DNA from: Methanomassiliicoccaceae archaeon DOK
GTDB lineage: Archaea > Thermoplasmatota > Thermoplasmata > Methanomassiliicoccales > Methanomethylophilaceae
Assembly (NCBI GenBank): GCA_009911715.1
Contig: CP047880.1
Span: 1,674,001-1,738,000, forward strand
Length of the DNA: 64,000 nt
Direction: 5' to 3'
Below the pieces are notes generated by a model. It was given only the letters and a program-made list of their open reading frames with translations. It made no database searches and was not told where the DNA came from. This document shows positions 8,487 to 17,507 of the stretch, piece after piece (the first letter of the stretch is position 1; each line of letters begins with the position of its first letter). Made by a program: the position numbers and the translations under genes.

Positions 8487-9113
8487 ATGTCCCATGACGG
8501 TTCCGAATGCGCGCAGGGCGCCGAAGCGGTGATCACCGAGACCGAGTACCTCGGTCGCGACGCCGTCGTCAAGTACAGGCCCCCGAAGACCTACAGGCTC
8601 CCAGAGCTGGACGCCCACATCAGATCTTCCCGCACAAGGAACGAGGCACGCATCATGCACGAGGCGAGGGACGCCGGCGTCAGGACCCCCTGCGTCTACG
8701 ACATAGACCTGAAGCAGTGCTCCATCACCATGGAGCGCATCCGCGGGGAGATGGTCAAGGACCACCTGGACACGCACCCGGAGGATGCCGAGAGGGTCTG
8801 CAGGATGGTGGGTGAGTGCATCGCGAAGCTCCACACCGCCCACATATGCCACGGGGACCTGACGACGTCCAACATGATCCTGACAGATGACGGGCACATC
8901 TGCCTCATCGACCTGTCCATGGGCTGCACCAGGGCGGAGACGGAGGACATCGGCGTGGACCTGAGGCTCCTCGAGAGGGCCTTCACATCCGCACATATCG
9001 ACCTTATGCCGGCCTACGACGCCATGATGGAGACATACTACTCGATCGTCCCAGAGCCCAAGGCGATCATGAGGAAGGTCGAGGACATCAAGAACAGGGG
9101 GAGATACACATGA
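8487..9113 (+). CDS. bud32: KEOPS complex kinase/ATPase Bud32
   Basis: A 208-residue small kinase of the Bud32/PRPK family, the KEOPS subunit that supports Kae1 in making t6A37 in ANN-decoding tRNAs. The catalytic loop HGDLTTSNMIL and the metal-binding LIDLSMG (an Asp-Leu-Ser in place of kinase DFG) are intact. A Lys in AVVKYRPPK takes the ATP-Lys position. In many archaea Bud32 is fused to Kae1; here it is free-standing and Kae1 is not in the window. Its TGA overlaps the rdgB ATG. Confidence 0.93.
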   Translation: MSHDGSECAQGAEAVITETEYLGRDAVVKYRPPKTYRLPELDAHIRSSRTRNEARIMHEARDAGVRTPCVYDIDLKQCSITMERIRGEMVKDHLDTHPEDAERVCRMVGECIAKLHTAHICHGDLTTSNMILTDDGHICLIDLSMGCTRAETEDIGVDLRLLERAFTSAHIDLMPAYDAMMETYYSIVPEPKAIMRKVEDIKNRGRYT

Positions 9114-9667
9114 AGCTGAAGGTCATCACATCGAATCCGGGCAAGGTCGCGGAGTACCAGAAGGAGCTCTCCGGTTACGGGATCGAGATGGAGCATGTCA
9201 GGCTCCCCTACGACGAGGTCCAGACGTCGGACCTGGAGGAGGTCGTGAACAAGGGCATGGACGCGATCATCGCCAAGGGCGTCAGAGACTTCATCATCGA
9301 CGACTCCGGGCTGTTCGTGGACGCCCTGAAGGGATTCCCCGGCGTATGGTCCGCCTACGCCCAGAAGACGATCGGGAACCCCGGGATCCTGAGGCTCATG
9401 GAGGGCGTCGCGGACAGGGGCGCCGAGTTCAGGTGCTGCATCGGATGCGACGTGAACGGCGAGAGGATCGTCGTCACCGGCAGATGCAGAGGCGTCATCA
9501 CCGAGAGCGAGCAGGGCGACGGAGGGTTCGGATTCGACCCCGTGTTCTCCCATGACGGCGTGAGGACGTTCGCCGAGATACCCATGGACGAGAAGAACTC
9601 GGTCTCGCACAGGGGGAACGCGGTGAGACTCCTCATCGATGCACTGAAGTCGAAGGGCCTGATCTGA
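9110..9667 (+). CDS. rdgB: XTP/dITP diphosphatase (RdgB/HAM1 family)
   Basis: A 185-residue house-cleaning pyrophosphatase that hydrolyses ITP, dITP and XTP to monophosphates, keeping deaminated purines out of nucleic acids. Family marks are the opening ITSNPGKVAEYQ (the phosphate-binding S-N-x-x-K), DDSGLFVDALKGFPGVWSA, the GDGGFGFDPVF loop and the C-terminal SHRGNAV. Translation is coupled to bud32 by the ATGA overlap, an arrangement also seen in other archaea. Confidence 0.95.
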   Translation: MKLKVITSNPGKVAEYQKELSGYGIEMEHVRLPYDEVQTSDLEEVVNKGMDAIIAKGVRDFIIDDSGLFVDALKGFPGVWSAYAQKTIGNPGILRLMEGVADRGAEFRCCIGCDVNGERIVVTGRCRGVITESEQGDGGFGFDPVFSHDGVRTFAEIPMDEKNSVSHRGNAVRLLIDALKSKGLI

Positions 9668-9696
9668 CCGCGTCGAACGACTGCGACGCGTCGGTC
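9666..9696 (+). terminator. Possible imperfect hairpin at the rdgB end
   Basis: Two stacked 5-bp stems, GACCG/CGGTC and CGTCG/CGACG, with a 3-nt bulge overlap the stop codon. There is no clear T-run. This is a weak candidate. Confidence 0.3.
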
Positions 9697-9780
9697 CTGA
9701 ACACCGATGAGGGGATGTCCGACAGAAACATCGATGCCGTAGAGGATTCTGAAGAAGGAAGGGTATTTGGGAAAGGCGTT

Positions 9781-10152
9781 TCACAGGATGCTCGCGAAGG
9801 GCTCGTTGATGAACAGGATGCAGATTCCCAGAGCGAGCATCAGGAACAGCAGGTAGTTCCCGAGCATCGACTTCATCTCGAGCATGTCGACCCTGAACTT
9901 CAGGGCTCCGAGGATCTTTGTGAGCAGAGCGCACACGACGAACGATATGATCGTGGCGAGCCACCACCAGCCGGTGTGGTTGCAGATGACCGCACCGACG
10001 ATTCCCACGATGATGGCGAGGACCGCGATGACCATGAAGACCTTCGTCATGTAGATGTCCTTGAGGATGAACTCCCTCTCGTTGAACTCGGTCGGGGTGA
10101 ACTCGTACTCCTCCTGGGGCTCCTCCACCAACCGTCTCTTCTTCTTTGCCAT
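9781..10152 (-). CDS. Small membrane protein of unknown function
   Basis: Not recognised. It has 123 residues: a basic start (MAKKKRRLVEE), a polar stretch to about residue 35, then hydrophobic segments at about 37-58 (VFMVIAVLAIIVGIVGAVI), 62-84 and 98-117. That gives three predicted membrane helices and no enzymatic motif. Both codon use and start are ordinary. It lies downstream of, and in line with, pgk. Confidence 0.7.
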   Translation of the reverse strand: MAKKKRRLVEEPQEEYEFTPTEFNEREFILKDIYMTKVFMVIAVLAIIVGIVGAVICNHTGWWWLATIISFVVCALLTKILGALKFRVDMLEMKSMLGNYLLFLMLALGICILFINEPFASIL

Positions 10153-10207
10153 CGGAACCGCATCCTGATACCACTTAAAAAGGTTGCTCCGGAATGTCTC
10201 CGGACTC

Positions 10208-11443
10208 TCATTCCTCCATGAACTCCTTCCTGGAGTACTTCAGAGCCTCGACCACGGGCAACGGCTCGCCGAGCAGGAACGTCTCGAGGGCGCCTCCTCC
10301 GGTGCTCACGTAGGAGAACCTGTCGGCCAGGTCGAACCTCTCCGCGGCCCCTCCGGTGTGTCCGCCTCCGATGACGGACTGGCCCCCGCTGTCGACCATG
10401 GCGGTCATGATGATCCTGGTTCCGATCTCGAAGCCGTCCTTCTCGATCATGCCGGCGGGACCGGACATGAAGCATGTCTTGGACGAGGCGACGACCTTGC
10501 GGAACTTCTCCGCGGAAGCGTCCCCTATGTCGAGCGCCGGCTCGGCGGTGGGCATGTCCCCGATGTTGACGGAGACCCTCTGGCCGTCCCTCTCGACAGC
10601 GACGTCCACCGGCAGAAGGACCCTCTGGCCGTACTTGGCCAGGATGTCCTTGGCCGCCTGGAGGTTCTCCGGGGTGAGCTCCTCGGACAGCACCTTCATG
10701 CTGGCCTCTCCGATGTCGACGCCCCTGGCGTACAGGTACGCGTTGCCCGCCAGACCGACCAGGATGACGGTGTCGGCCATGCCGTTGCCGAGGACGCGGT
10801 CGATCATCTCGGACGCGTCGCCGAACTTGGCCCCTCCGAGGATGAACACGCAGGGCCTGCGGGGGTTCCCGAAGATGGCGTTGAGCGCGAACAGCTCCTT
10901 GGCCATGAGCCTGCCTGATGCGGACGGGACCTTGAGGGGGAACCCGACCAGGGAGCACTGCGACCTGTGCGCCGCTCCGAAGGCGTCGCAGACGTAGTAG
11001 TCCACCAGCGGGGCGAGCCTCTCGACGATCTCGCCCTCCGCCTGCTTGAACATGTCGCCCTTTGCGGTCTCGCTGTCAAGCGACCTGACGTTGCCCAGCA
11101 GGAGAACCTCTCCCGATCCGAGGGATCCGATCGCGTCGACGGCACTGTCGCCGATGACGTCGTCGACGTACCTCACGGGCATGCCCAGATGCTTGGACAG
11201 ATGCTCCGCGTGCTGCTCGAGCGGGATGAAGTCCCAGCTCCCCTTGCGGCTCTGATGGGCGAGGATGACGACCTTGGCCCTCTTCCCGACGAGCTCCCTG
11301 ATGGTGGGAACCACCCTCCTGATCCTGGCGTCGTTGACGATCTGCAGGGTCTTCTTGTCCAGGGGGCAGTTGATGTCCACTCTCAGGAGGACCGTCTTGT
11401 CCCTGAAGTTGAAGTCCTCGAGGGTGTTGAAGTCCTTGGCCAT
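10208..11443 (-). CDS. pgk: Phosphoglycerate kinase
   Basis: A 411-residue enzyme that transfers phosphate between 1,3-bisphosphoglycerate and ADP. It carries the N-domain substrate motif LLRVDINCPL and the basic-patch HQSRKGSWDF. In the C-domain it has ILGGAKFGDA and the closing GGGHTGGAAERF and STGGGALETFL. Length matches archaeal PGK. It is 9 bp downstream of the GAPDH gene in the same direction, so gap-pgk is an operon; in a methanogen this pair mainly serves gluconeogenesis. Confidence 0.96.
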   Translation of the reverse strand: MAKDFNTLEDFNFRDKTVLLRVDINCPLDKKTLQIVNDARIRRVVPTIRELVGKRAKVVILAHQSRKGSWDFIPLEQHAEHLSKHLGMPVRYVDDVIGDSAVDAIGSLGSGEVLLLGNVRSLDSETAKGDMFKQAEGEIVERLAPLVDYYVCDAFGAAHRSQCSLVGFPLKVPSASGRLMAKELFALNAIFGNPRRPCVFILGGAKFGDASEMIDRVLGNGMADTVILVGLAGNAYLYARGVDIGEASMKVLSEELTPENLQAAKDILAKYGQRVLLPVDVAVERDGQRVSVNIGDMPTAEPALDIGDASAEKFRKVVASSKTCFMSGPAGMIEKDGFEIGTRIIMTAMVDSGGQSVIGGGHTGGAAERFDLADRFSYVSTGGGALETFLLGEPLPVVEALKYSRKEFMEE

Positions 11444-11452
11444 CGGACCGCC

Positions 11453-12475
11453 TCACTCCTTGTTGGGGATCCCGAGGGCGTCGTTCGTCTTCCTGACGGA
11501 TGCGGCGGGGTCCTGCTCCATCTTGCACATGGACCTGATGCAGTCGATGTTCTCGGGGATGACGTCGGACTCCTGGTGGACCGCCTGGTAGTAGTACAGC
11601 GTGTTGCCGACGACCTTGATCCCGTCCTCCCAGACGACGATCTCGTACATGTCGGAGCGGTCACGGCCGATGTCCCTGGCCATCTCCATGATCTGGGCCG
11701 TCGTCTTGATGCCGTCCTTGCTGCTGACAAGCCTGACACGGGGCGCCTTCCTGAGCACGTCGATGACGTCGGCCGTGGTGACCTCGGATCCGAGCTCGGC
11801 GACGACCGTGTGCACGTGCATGAGCGTGGTGGACGCCTTGACCGCCATCGTGCTGATGTCGAGCCAGGGCATGATGCTCTGGACGTCGGGGCCGTGGTGC
11901 GTGGGCAGCTTGACGGAGGGCTCGAGTCCGTTGATGGGCCCGTTCTTGCTGTCGCCGGGATCGGCGGCACGGCGGACGATGGTGACGAAGGCCTTCTTGA
12001 CCTTGAACTCCCTGTCGATGGGGTTAAGGGTCCTCAGCAGTCCGGTCGTGTTGCAGGAGACGACGCGGGAGAGCTGCGCCCCCCAGGACTCCGAGTAGTT
12101 GGCGGTCGAGTTGAAGGAGATGCCTGTGAGACTGTGGTCCTCCCCTCCCTGGAATATGGCCTTGACGCCGGCGGCCTTGTACTGGTCCCTGTACATCTCG
12201 CCGACGTTCCCGGGAGTGCAGTCGACGACGATGTCGACCTTCCCGTACATGTCCTTCAGGGTTCCGGCTATGGGGACTCCTGCGGCGTTGAACGCCTCGA
12301 CGCTCTCGTCGGGGACGTATATGTCGTATCCCTTGGCCAGTGCGGCCTGGGCCTCGAAGTTCGGTCTCGTCTTGGTGACTCCGACGAGCTCCATGTCGTC
12401 CTGTTTGGCGACCGCGGACGCCACTCTCTTTCCGATGGTCCCGTATCCGTTGACTGCAACCCTGACTTTTGCCAT
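11453..12475 (-). CDS. gap: Archaeal type II glyceraldehyde-3-phosphate dehydrogenase
   Basis: A 340-residue phosphorylating GAPDH of the archaeal class. The N-terminal Rossmann loop is VNGYGTIGKRVA, and the catalytic Cys141 is in SCNTTGL. GEDHSLTGISFNS and DCTPGNVG are typical of the archaeal form. A TATA-like ATAAATATTAAA (minus strand, 12511-12522) should start transcription near 12487, giving a short leader. It is first gene of the gap-pgk operon and divergent from the CNNM gene. Confidence 0.96.
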   Translation of the reverse strand: MAKVRVAVNGYGTIGKRVASAVAKQDDMELVGVTKTRPNFEAQAALAKGYDIYVPDESVEAFNAAGVPIAGTLKDMYGKVDIVVDCTPGNVGEMYRDQYKAAGVKAIFQGGEDHSLTGISFNSTANYSESWGAQLSRVVSCNTTGLLRTLNPIDREFKVKKAFVTIVRRAADPGDSKNGPINGLEPSVKLPTHHGPDVQSIMPWLDISTMAVKASTTLMHVHTVVAELGSEVTTADVIDVLRKAPRVRLVSSKDGIKTTAQIMEMARDIGRDRSDMYEIVVWEDGIKVVGNTLYYYQAVHQESDVIPENIDCIRSMCKMEQDPAASVRKTNDALGIPNKE

Positions 12476-12658
12476 GTTGTCTACCTGGTGGAACGGATTG
12501 CCTGCGCTTCTTTAATATTTATGGCGCGGGGGCTGGGACCGAAGACGTTGGATGCCGCAAGGTTCGGTTTGACTCCATAACGGAGGTTTAATATTGTGGG
12601 ACGATGATGGGATTGCGATTCAAGTGTCACATAATTGTAACGGAATCGGTGCGTGAAC

Positions 12659-13906
12659 ATGGACAGTATGCTCATCGTTTACGCTTGTATCATTGTTGTA
12701 TTGGTGGTCTGCTCGGCGTTCTTCTCGCTGACCGAGACCGCGTTCACCGGTGCGAACCGTGTGAGGCTGAAGAAGCTCGCCAACGACGGCGACAGGAAGG
12801 CCGCGAAGGCCCTGGACATGCTCGAGGACTACGACAAGTTCCTCACGACGAACCTGATCGGGGTCAATGTCGTCAACATCGCGTCCAGCACCATCGCGAC
12901 GGTCATGTTCGTCGCGATATTCGCCGACCTGGGGAGCATAGTGAACATCGTCGTGATGACCCTCGTCTCACTGACGTTCTGCGAGATCATCCCCAAGTCC
13001 GTCGCCAAGAAGAACCCCGTGAAGTGGTGCATCAAGACGGTCAACGTCTTCGCGGTCCTCATCAAGATCCTCTCCCCCGTCTCCTGGCTGTTCACCAAGC
13101 TGACCAAGGCCATCGGGGAGACCGACGACGAGACCATGAGCGACGAGGAGCTCGAGGTCCTCATCGACGAGTGCGAGGAGGGCGGATCCCTGGACACCGA
13201 CGCCAGCGAGCTGATCAAGTCCGCCATAAGGTTCGACGACATAGAGGTCGGGACCCTCTGCGTCCCCAGGATGGACGTCACGGCGGTCAGCCAGGACGCG
13301 TCCGCCAAGGAGCTCTCCGACATCCTGGCCGAGTCCGGTTTCTCCAGGATCCCCGTTTACAGGGGCACGATCGACGACATCGTCGGGGTGGTCTACTCCA
13401 AGGACTACTTCACCAGGGCCCACAAGGGCCTCCCGTGCGACATCGCCTCGATCATGAAGCCCGTCAAGTACGTGCCTGAGAGCATGACGGCGTCCGACCT
13501 GCTCAGCGACTTCCAGAAGACCAAGGTCCACATGGCCGTGGTCCTGGACTCCTACGGCGGCACCATCGGCATCATCACCATGGAGGACGTCCTCGAGGCG
13601 CTCGTCGGCGAGATATGGGACGAGAGTGACGAGGTCTCGGAGGACATCGTCACCAACGTGGACGGCTCCCTGACGGTCAAGGGGTCCACCGACGTGTACG
13701 ACATCATGGACGCCATCGGCAGGGACTTCGACCTCCAGGGCTACGAGGAGCACACCGTCAACGGGCTCCTGATGCACATCCTGGGCCGCACCCCCGTCGG
13801 AGGCGACGAGGTCAACACCGACGACGTCTCCATCAGGGTCGTCAGCATGGACGGCCGCAGGGCGAAGGAGTGCAGGGTCATAGACCACCGCGCCCCTCCC
13901 GCCTGA
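12659..13906 (+). CDS. CNNM/CorC-type membrane protein with CBS pair
   Basis: A 415-residue membrane protein of the CNNM/CorB (DUF21) family linked to Mg2+ or Co2+ efflux. N-terminal membrane helices (about 5-27, 60-85, 88-112 and a re-entrant part near 125) include SLTETAFTGAN and LTFCEIIPKSVAKK. A CBS pair follows (about 195-310, with VPRMDV, GFSRIPVYRG and VLDSYGGTIGIITMEDVLE). The C-terminal CorC/HlyC domain covers about 330-410. The ATG at 12659 is used; a GTG two codons upstream is also possible. A TTTAATATT element at 12587-12595 may be its promoter. Confidence 0.88.
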   Translation: MDSMLIVYACIIVVLVVCSAFFSLTETAFTGANRVRLKKLANDGDRKAAKALDMLEDYDKFLTTNLIGVNVVNIASSTIATVMFVAIFADLGSIVNIVVMTLVSLTFCEIIPKSVAKKNPVKWCIKTVNVFAVLIKILSPVSWLFTKLTKAIGETDDETMSDEELEVLIDECEEGGSLDTDASELIKSAIRFDDIEVGTLCVPRMDVTAVSQDASAKELSDILAESGFSRIPVYRGTIDDIVGVVYSKDYFTRAHKGLPCDIASIMKPVKYVPESMTASDLLSDFQKTKVHMAVVLDSYGGTIGIITMEDVLEALVGEIWDESDEVSEDIVTNVDGSLTVKGSTDVYDIMDAIGRDFDLQGYEEHTVNGLLMHILGRTPVGGDEVNTDDVSIRVVSMDGRRAKECRVIDHRAPPA

Positions 13907-13913
13907 CGGCACC

Positions 13914-13931
13914 CCCGGCCGAAGGGCCGGG
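13914..13931 (+). terminator. Hairpin after the CNNM gene
   Basis: CCCGGCC / GGCCGGG with a GAAG loop begins 8 bp past the stop. It is followed by CCCCAAAC rather than a T-run. Confidence 0.45.
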
Positions 13932-14028
13932 CCCCAAACACCCTTCCACCACTTACATCCCTTCATATCGCGGCCGTCTGGGTCAATTCTTTTATGGTGT
14001 ACGGAGTTCCACCGTCAGAGGTTTCGAC

Positions 14029-15693
14029 ATGAGAGGGACCAAGGCACTGCTGAGCATGCTTGAGAAGAAGGGCGTCGACACCGTCTTCGGATATCCCGGG
14101 GGCAGCGTCATATCCGTCTACGACGAGCTTGTGGACTCGTCCATCAGGCACGTGCTAGTAAGGCACGAGCAGTGCGCCGCCCACATGGCCGACGGGTACG
14201 CCCGCGCCAAGAACCAGCCGGGCGTCTGCATCGCCACCAGCGGACCGGGCGCCACCAACCTCGTCACCGGGATCGCCACCGCGTACGCGGACTCGTCCCC
14301 GATCATCGCCCTCACGGGGCAGGTCGCCGCCGGGTCTCTGGGACAGGGCGCGTTCCAGGAGGTCGACGCGTACAGCCTGCTCATGCCGATCACCAAGCAC
14401 AGCTACAGGGTCCTGGACGTCAACAGGCTCCCCCATGCGGTGAGCGAGGCCTGGGAGATATGCCAGATGGGAAGGAAGGGGCCGGTCCACATCGACCTGC
14501 CCATCGACCAGATGAACGCGGACATAGACGAGTCGCTCCTCGACGGGAGGTTCGGCGTCAAGCCGCTGACGGAGGACCTGTCCGGACTGCACGAGGCCGT
14601 CCAGTGGATCCGCGAGTCCCAGCGCCCCCTGATCCTCGTGGGCGGAGGCGCGATCGACGCCTCCGAGGAGGTCATGGAGCTCGCCCGCATCATGAGAGCG
14701 CCGGTCGTCAGCACCCTCATGGGAATGGGCGTCGTCCCGTCGTCCTACGATCTCAACATGGGGCCGCTGGGCCTCCACGGCAGGCTGTCCGCGCTGGAGA
14801 TGTCCACCGAGGCCGACCTCATCATATCCGTGGGCAGCAGGTTCTCCGACAGGACGTACAGCCCCCACGACCGCATGAGGGACCCGCTGGGAAGGGTCAT
14901 CCACATCGACATCGACGCCACGGAGTTCAGCAAGCACAGGCATCAGTGCGTCAACCTGCAGGCGGATGCCAGGAAGGCGCTGAGGTCACTCATATGCGCC
15001 ATGGGTTCGACGCCTGTCCAGCGGCCGGGATGGACGGAGCGCGCCCTGCAGGTCAAGGCGAGCCACGTCCGCGACGACGACAGGGACTGCGTCCCCATAG
15101 CCCCCCAGAGGGTCATGCGCGAGATCAACAGGCTGATCGACGACGATGTGATCATCACCACCGACGTGGGCCAGAACCAGATGTGGGCCATGCACTACCT
15201 GGACATCGAGCACCCCAGACAGTTCCTCACCTCCGGGACGTTCGGGACCATGGGGTTCGGACTGCCGGCGGCGATAGGCGCCAAGGCTGCCCTGCCGGAG
15301 AAGAAGGTCATGACGGTCACCGGCGACGGAGGGCTCCAGATGGTCATCCAGGAGCTCGCCACCTCGGTCGCGGAGGACCTGCCCGTCACGGTCGTCCTCC
15401 TGAACAACGGCTGCCTGGGCATGATAAAGCAGATGCAGAAGTACTACTGGAACGGCCGCTACTCCGCCATGGAGCTCGGGGACGACCCGGACTTCGTCAC
15501 GGTCGCGAAGGGATTCAGGTGCAACGGCATCCGCGTGGAGAGGCCGGAGGAGATCGGCGACGCGCTGAAACAGGCGATGGAGTCCGACGTCACCACGATC
15601 GTCGAGATCATGGTGGATCCAGAGGCGGACATCCTCCCCATGCTGCCCATGAATCCGAACATACCCATCATCAAGGGCGACTGCCGGTTCTGA
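14029..15693 (+). CDS. ilvB: Acetolactate synthase large subunit, copy 1
   Basis: A 554-residue ThDP enzyme that joins two pyruvates (or pyruvate and 2-oxobutyrate) in the first common step of branched-chain amino acid synthesis. The catalytic Glu lies in LVRHEQCAAHMADGYA. The FAD/acceptor region has GAFQEVDAYS, and the ThDP/Mg motif runs from GDGGLQM to LNNG. The start at 14029 is set by homology to copy 2; the longer frame runs back through the upstream hairpin. A TTTTATGGT element lies about 35 bp upstream. Copy 2 follows within 70 bp. No small regulatory subunit (ilvN) is in the window. Confidence 0.93.
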   Translation: MRGTKALLSMLEKKGVDTVFGYPGGSVISVYDELVDSSIRHVLVRHEQCAAHMADGYARAKNQPGVCIATSGPGATNLVTGIATAYADSSPIIALTGQVAAGSLGQGAFQEVDAYSLLMPITKHSYRVLDVNRLPHAVSEAWEICQMGRKGPVHIDLPIDQMNADIDESLLDGRFGVKPLTEDLSGLHEAVQWIRESQRPLILVGGGAIDASEEVMELARIMRAPVVSTLMGMGVVPSSYDLNMGPLGLHGRLSALEMSTEADLIISVGSRFSDRTYSPHDRMRDPLGRVIHIDIDATEFSKHRHQCVNLQADARKALRSLICAMGSTPVQRPGWTERALQVKASHVRDDDRDCVPIAPQRVMREINRLIDDDVIITTDVGQNQMWAMHYLDIEHPRQFLTSGTFGTMGFGLPAAIGAKAALPEKKVMTVTGDGGLQMVIQELATSVAEDLPVTVVLLNNGCLGMIKQMQKYYWNGRYSAMELGDDPDFVTVAKGFRCNGIRVERPEEIGDALKQAMESDVTTIVEIMVDPEADILPMLPMNPNIPIIKGDCRF

Positions 15694-15694
15694 T

Positions 15695-15716
15695 GCGAGG
15701 GGGCACACCCCCTCGC
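15695..15716 (+). terminator. Hairpin between the two acetolactate synthase genes
   Basis: A perfect 9-bp stem GCGAGGGGG / CCCCCTCGC with a CACA loop starts 1 bp past the stop and is followed by GATTCGTTTAATT. It separates copy 1 from copy 2, which has its own TTTAATTAAAA element at 15722-15732. Confidence 0.6.
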
Positions 15717-15763
15717 GATTCGTTTAATTAAAATGGCGGGATACGAGCCTCGAAGGCATGCAC

Positions 15764-17434
15764 ATGAAAGGCACGAAGGCACTGGTAACAATGCTCGAGA
15801 GGAAGGGCGTCGACACGCTCTTCGGATACCCCGGCGGAAGCGTCATCCCCATCTACGATGAGCTATACGACGCGAACCTGAGGCACATCCTCGTAAGGCA
15901 CGAGCAGTGCGCCGCGCACATGGCGGACGGATACGCCAGGGCCTCCGGAAGACCCGGGGTGTGCCTGGCGACCAGCGGCCCCGGGGCCACCAACCTGGTC
16001 ACCGGCGTCGCCACGGCATTCGCCGACTCCGTCCCGATGCTGGCGTTCACCGGCCAGGTGGGGACAGGCTCCCTCGGCCTGGGCGCCTTCCAGGAGGTCG
16101 ACGCGTACAGCGTCATGATGCCCATCACCAAGCACAACTTCAGGGTCCTGGACGTGAACAGGCTCCCCCATGCGGTGAGCGAGGCCTGGGAGATATGCCA
16201 GACCGGACGCCCCGGCCCGGTCCACATCGACCTGCCCGTGGACCAGATGAACTCCCAGGTGGATGAGTCCGTCCTCGACGAGGAGTACGGCATCAAGCCC
16301 CTGTGCGAGGACCTCTCCGGATTCGAGGAGGCAGTCCAGTGGATCAGGGCCGCGAACCGCCCGATAATCCTTGTCGGTGGCGGCGCCGTGAACGCGTACA
16401 GGGAGGTCATGGAGCTCTCGGAACTCCTACAGGCTCCGGTGGACACGACCCTCATGAGCATGGGCGTGGTCCCGTCCACGTACGACCTCTGCATGGGCCC
16501 GCTGGGGATGCACGGCAGGATGTCGGCCCTCCACGCCATGAACGAGGCCGACCTGATCATATCCGTGGGCAGCAGGTTCTCCGACAGGACGTACAGCCAG
16601 AAGAGCCGCATGAGGAGCCCGGACGGCAGGGTCGTCCACATAGACCTGGACGCCACGGAGTTCGGCAAGCACAGGCACCCCGCGGTGAACCTCCAGTGCG
16701 ACTCCGCCAAGGCGGTGCGCATGCTCATCGAGGCGCTGAGGCCCTCGTACACCCCCAGCATGGACTGGGCGGACAGGGCCAGACTGTTCAAGAAGCACTG
16801 TGCCTGTGACCCGGACTTCGGGTGCACGCCCATCGTCCCCCAGAAGGTCATGCACGAGATCAACAGGTTCATCGGAGACGACACCATCGTCACCACCGAC
16901 GTGGGCCAGAACCAGATGTGGGCCATGCACTTCCTCGACATCGAGAAGCCGCGCAGGTTCCTTTCCTCGGGCACGTTCGGAACCATGGGCTACGGACTGC
17001 CGGCGGCGATCGGGGCCAAGGCCGCGAAGCCGGACATGGACGTCATGGCGATCACGGGCGACGGCGGACTGCAGATGGTCATGCAGGAGCTGGCGACATC
17101 CCTCGCCGAGGACCTGCCCGTCACCGTGGTGCTCCTGAACAACGGGACCCTGGGCATGGTCAGGCAGTGGCAGAAGCTGTTCTGGAACGAGCGCTACTCC
17201 GCCACCACCCTGAGGTGCGACCCGGACTTCGTGAAGCTGGCCGAATCCTTCGGCGCCAAGGGCATCAGGGTCGAGAGGCCCGGCGAGATCGCCGACGCGC
17301 TGAAGGAGGCCCGCGACTGCGGAAGGACCTGCATCGTCGACATCACCGTGGACCCGGACGAGCACGTGCTCCCCATGATACCCGCCGACCCCAAGGAGGA
17401 CATCGTCATGGGCCGTTGCGGGTTCAGGATCTGA
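15764..17434 (+). CDS. ilvB: Acetolactate synthase large subunit, copy 2
   Basis: A 556-residue paralogue of the preceding gene, roughly 70% identical by eye over its whole length. All catalytic elements are kept: the Glu in RHEQCAAHM, GAFQEVDAYS, and GDGGLQM followed by LNNG. The two differ most in the N-terminal surface and the C-terminal third (for example LGMVRQWQKLFWNE here against LGMIKQMQKYYWNG). The ATG at 15764 matches the copy 1 start; an ATG two codons upstream cannot be excluded. One copy may be anabolic and the other catabolic or differently feedback-regulated, but the sequence alone does not say which. Confidence 0.92.
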   Translation: MKGTKALVTMLERKGVDTLFGYPGGSVIPIYDELYDANLRHILVRHEQCAAHMADGYARASGRPGVCLATSGPGATNLVTGVATAFADSVPMLAFTGQVGTGSLGLGAFQEVDAYSVMMPITKHNFRVLDVNRLPHAVSEAWEICQTGRPGPVHIDLPVDQMNSQVDESVLDEEYGIKPLCEDLSGFEEAVQWIRAANRPIILVGGGAVNAYREVMELSELLQAPVDTTLMSMGVVPSTYDLCMGPLGMHGRMSALHAMNEADLIISVGSRFSDRTYSQKSRMRSPDGRVVHIDLDATEFGKHRHPAVNLQCDSAKAVRMLIEALRPSYTPSMDWADRARLFKKHCACDPDFGCTPIVPQKVMHEINRFIGDDTIVTTDVGQNQMWAMHFLDIEKPRRFLSSGTFGTMGYGLPAAIGAKAAKPDMDVMAITGDGGLQMVMQELATSLAEDLPVTVVLLNNGTLGMVRQWQKLFWNERYSATTLRCDPDFVKLAESFGAKGIRVERPGEIADALKEARDCGRTCIVDITVDPDEHVLPMIPADPKEDIVMGRCGFRI

Positions 17435-17437
17435 GCA

Positions 17438-17458
17438 CGGGGGCGGACCACGCCCCCG
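17438..17458 (+). terminator. Hairpin after acetolactate synthase copy 2
   Basis: An 8-bp stem CGGGGGCG / CGCCCCCG with a 5-nt loop lies 3 bp past the stop and is followed by CAAACAATCTTTC. Confidence 0.55.
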
Positions 17459-17507
17459 CAAACAATCTTTCATCACCATTATATCGTTCCCCGATGTTCG
17501 CCGACGC

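Noticed and set aside
10967-12580. A 537-codon plus-strand frame antisense to pgk and gap
   Set aside because: It is a high-GC shadow of two well-supported genes with strong codon-phase bias.
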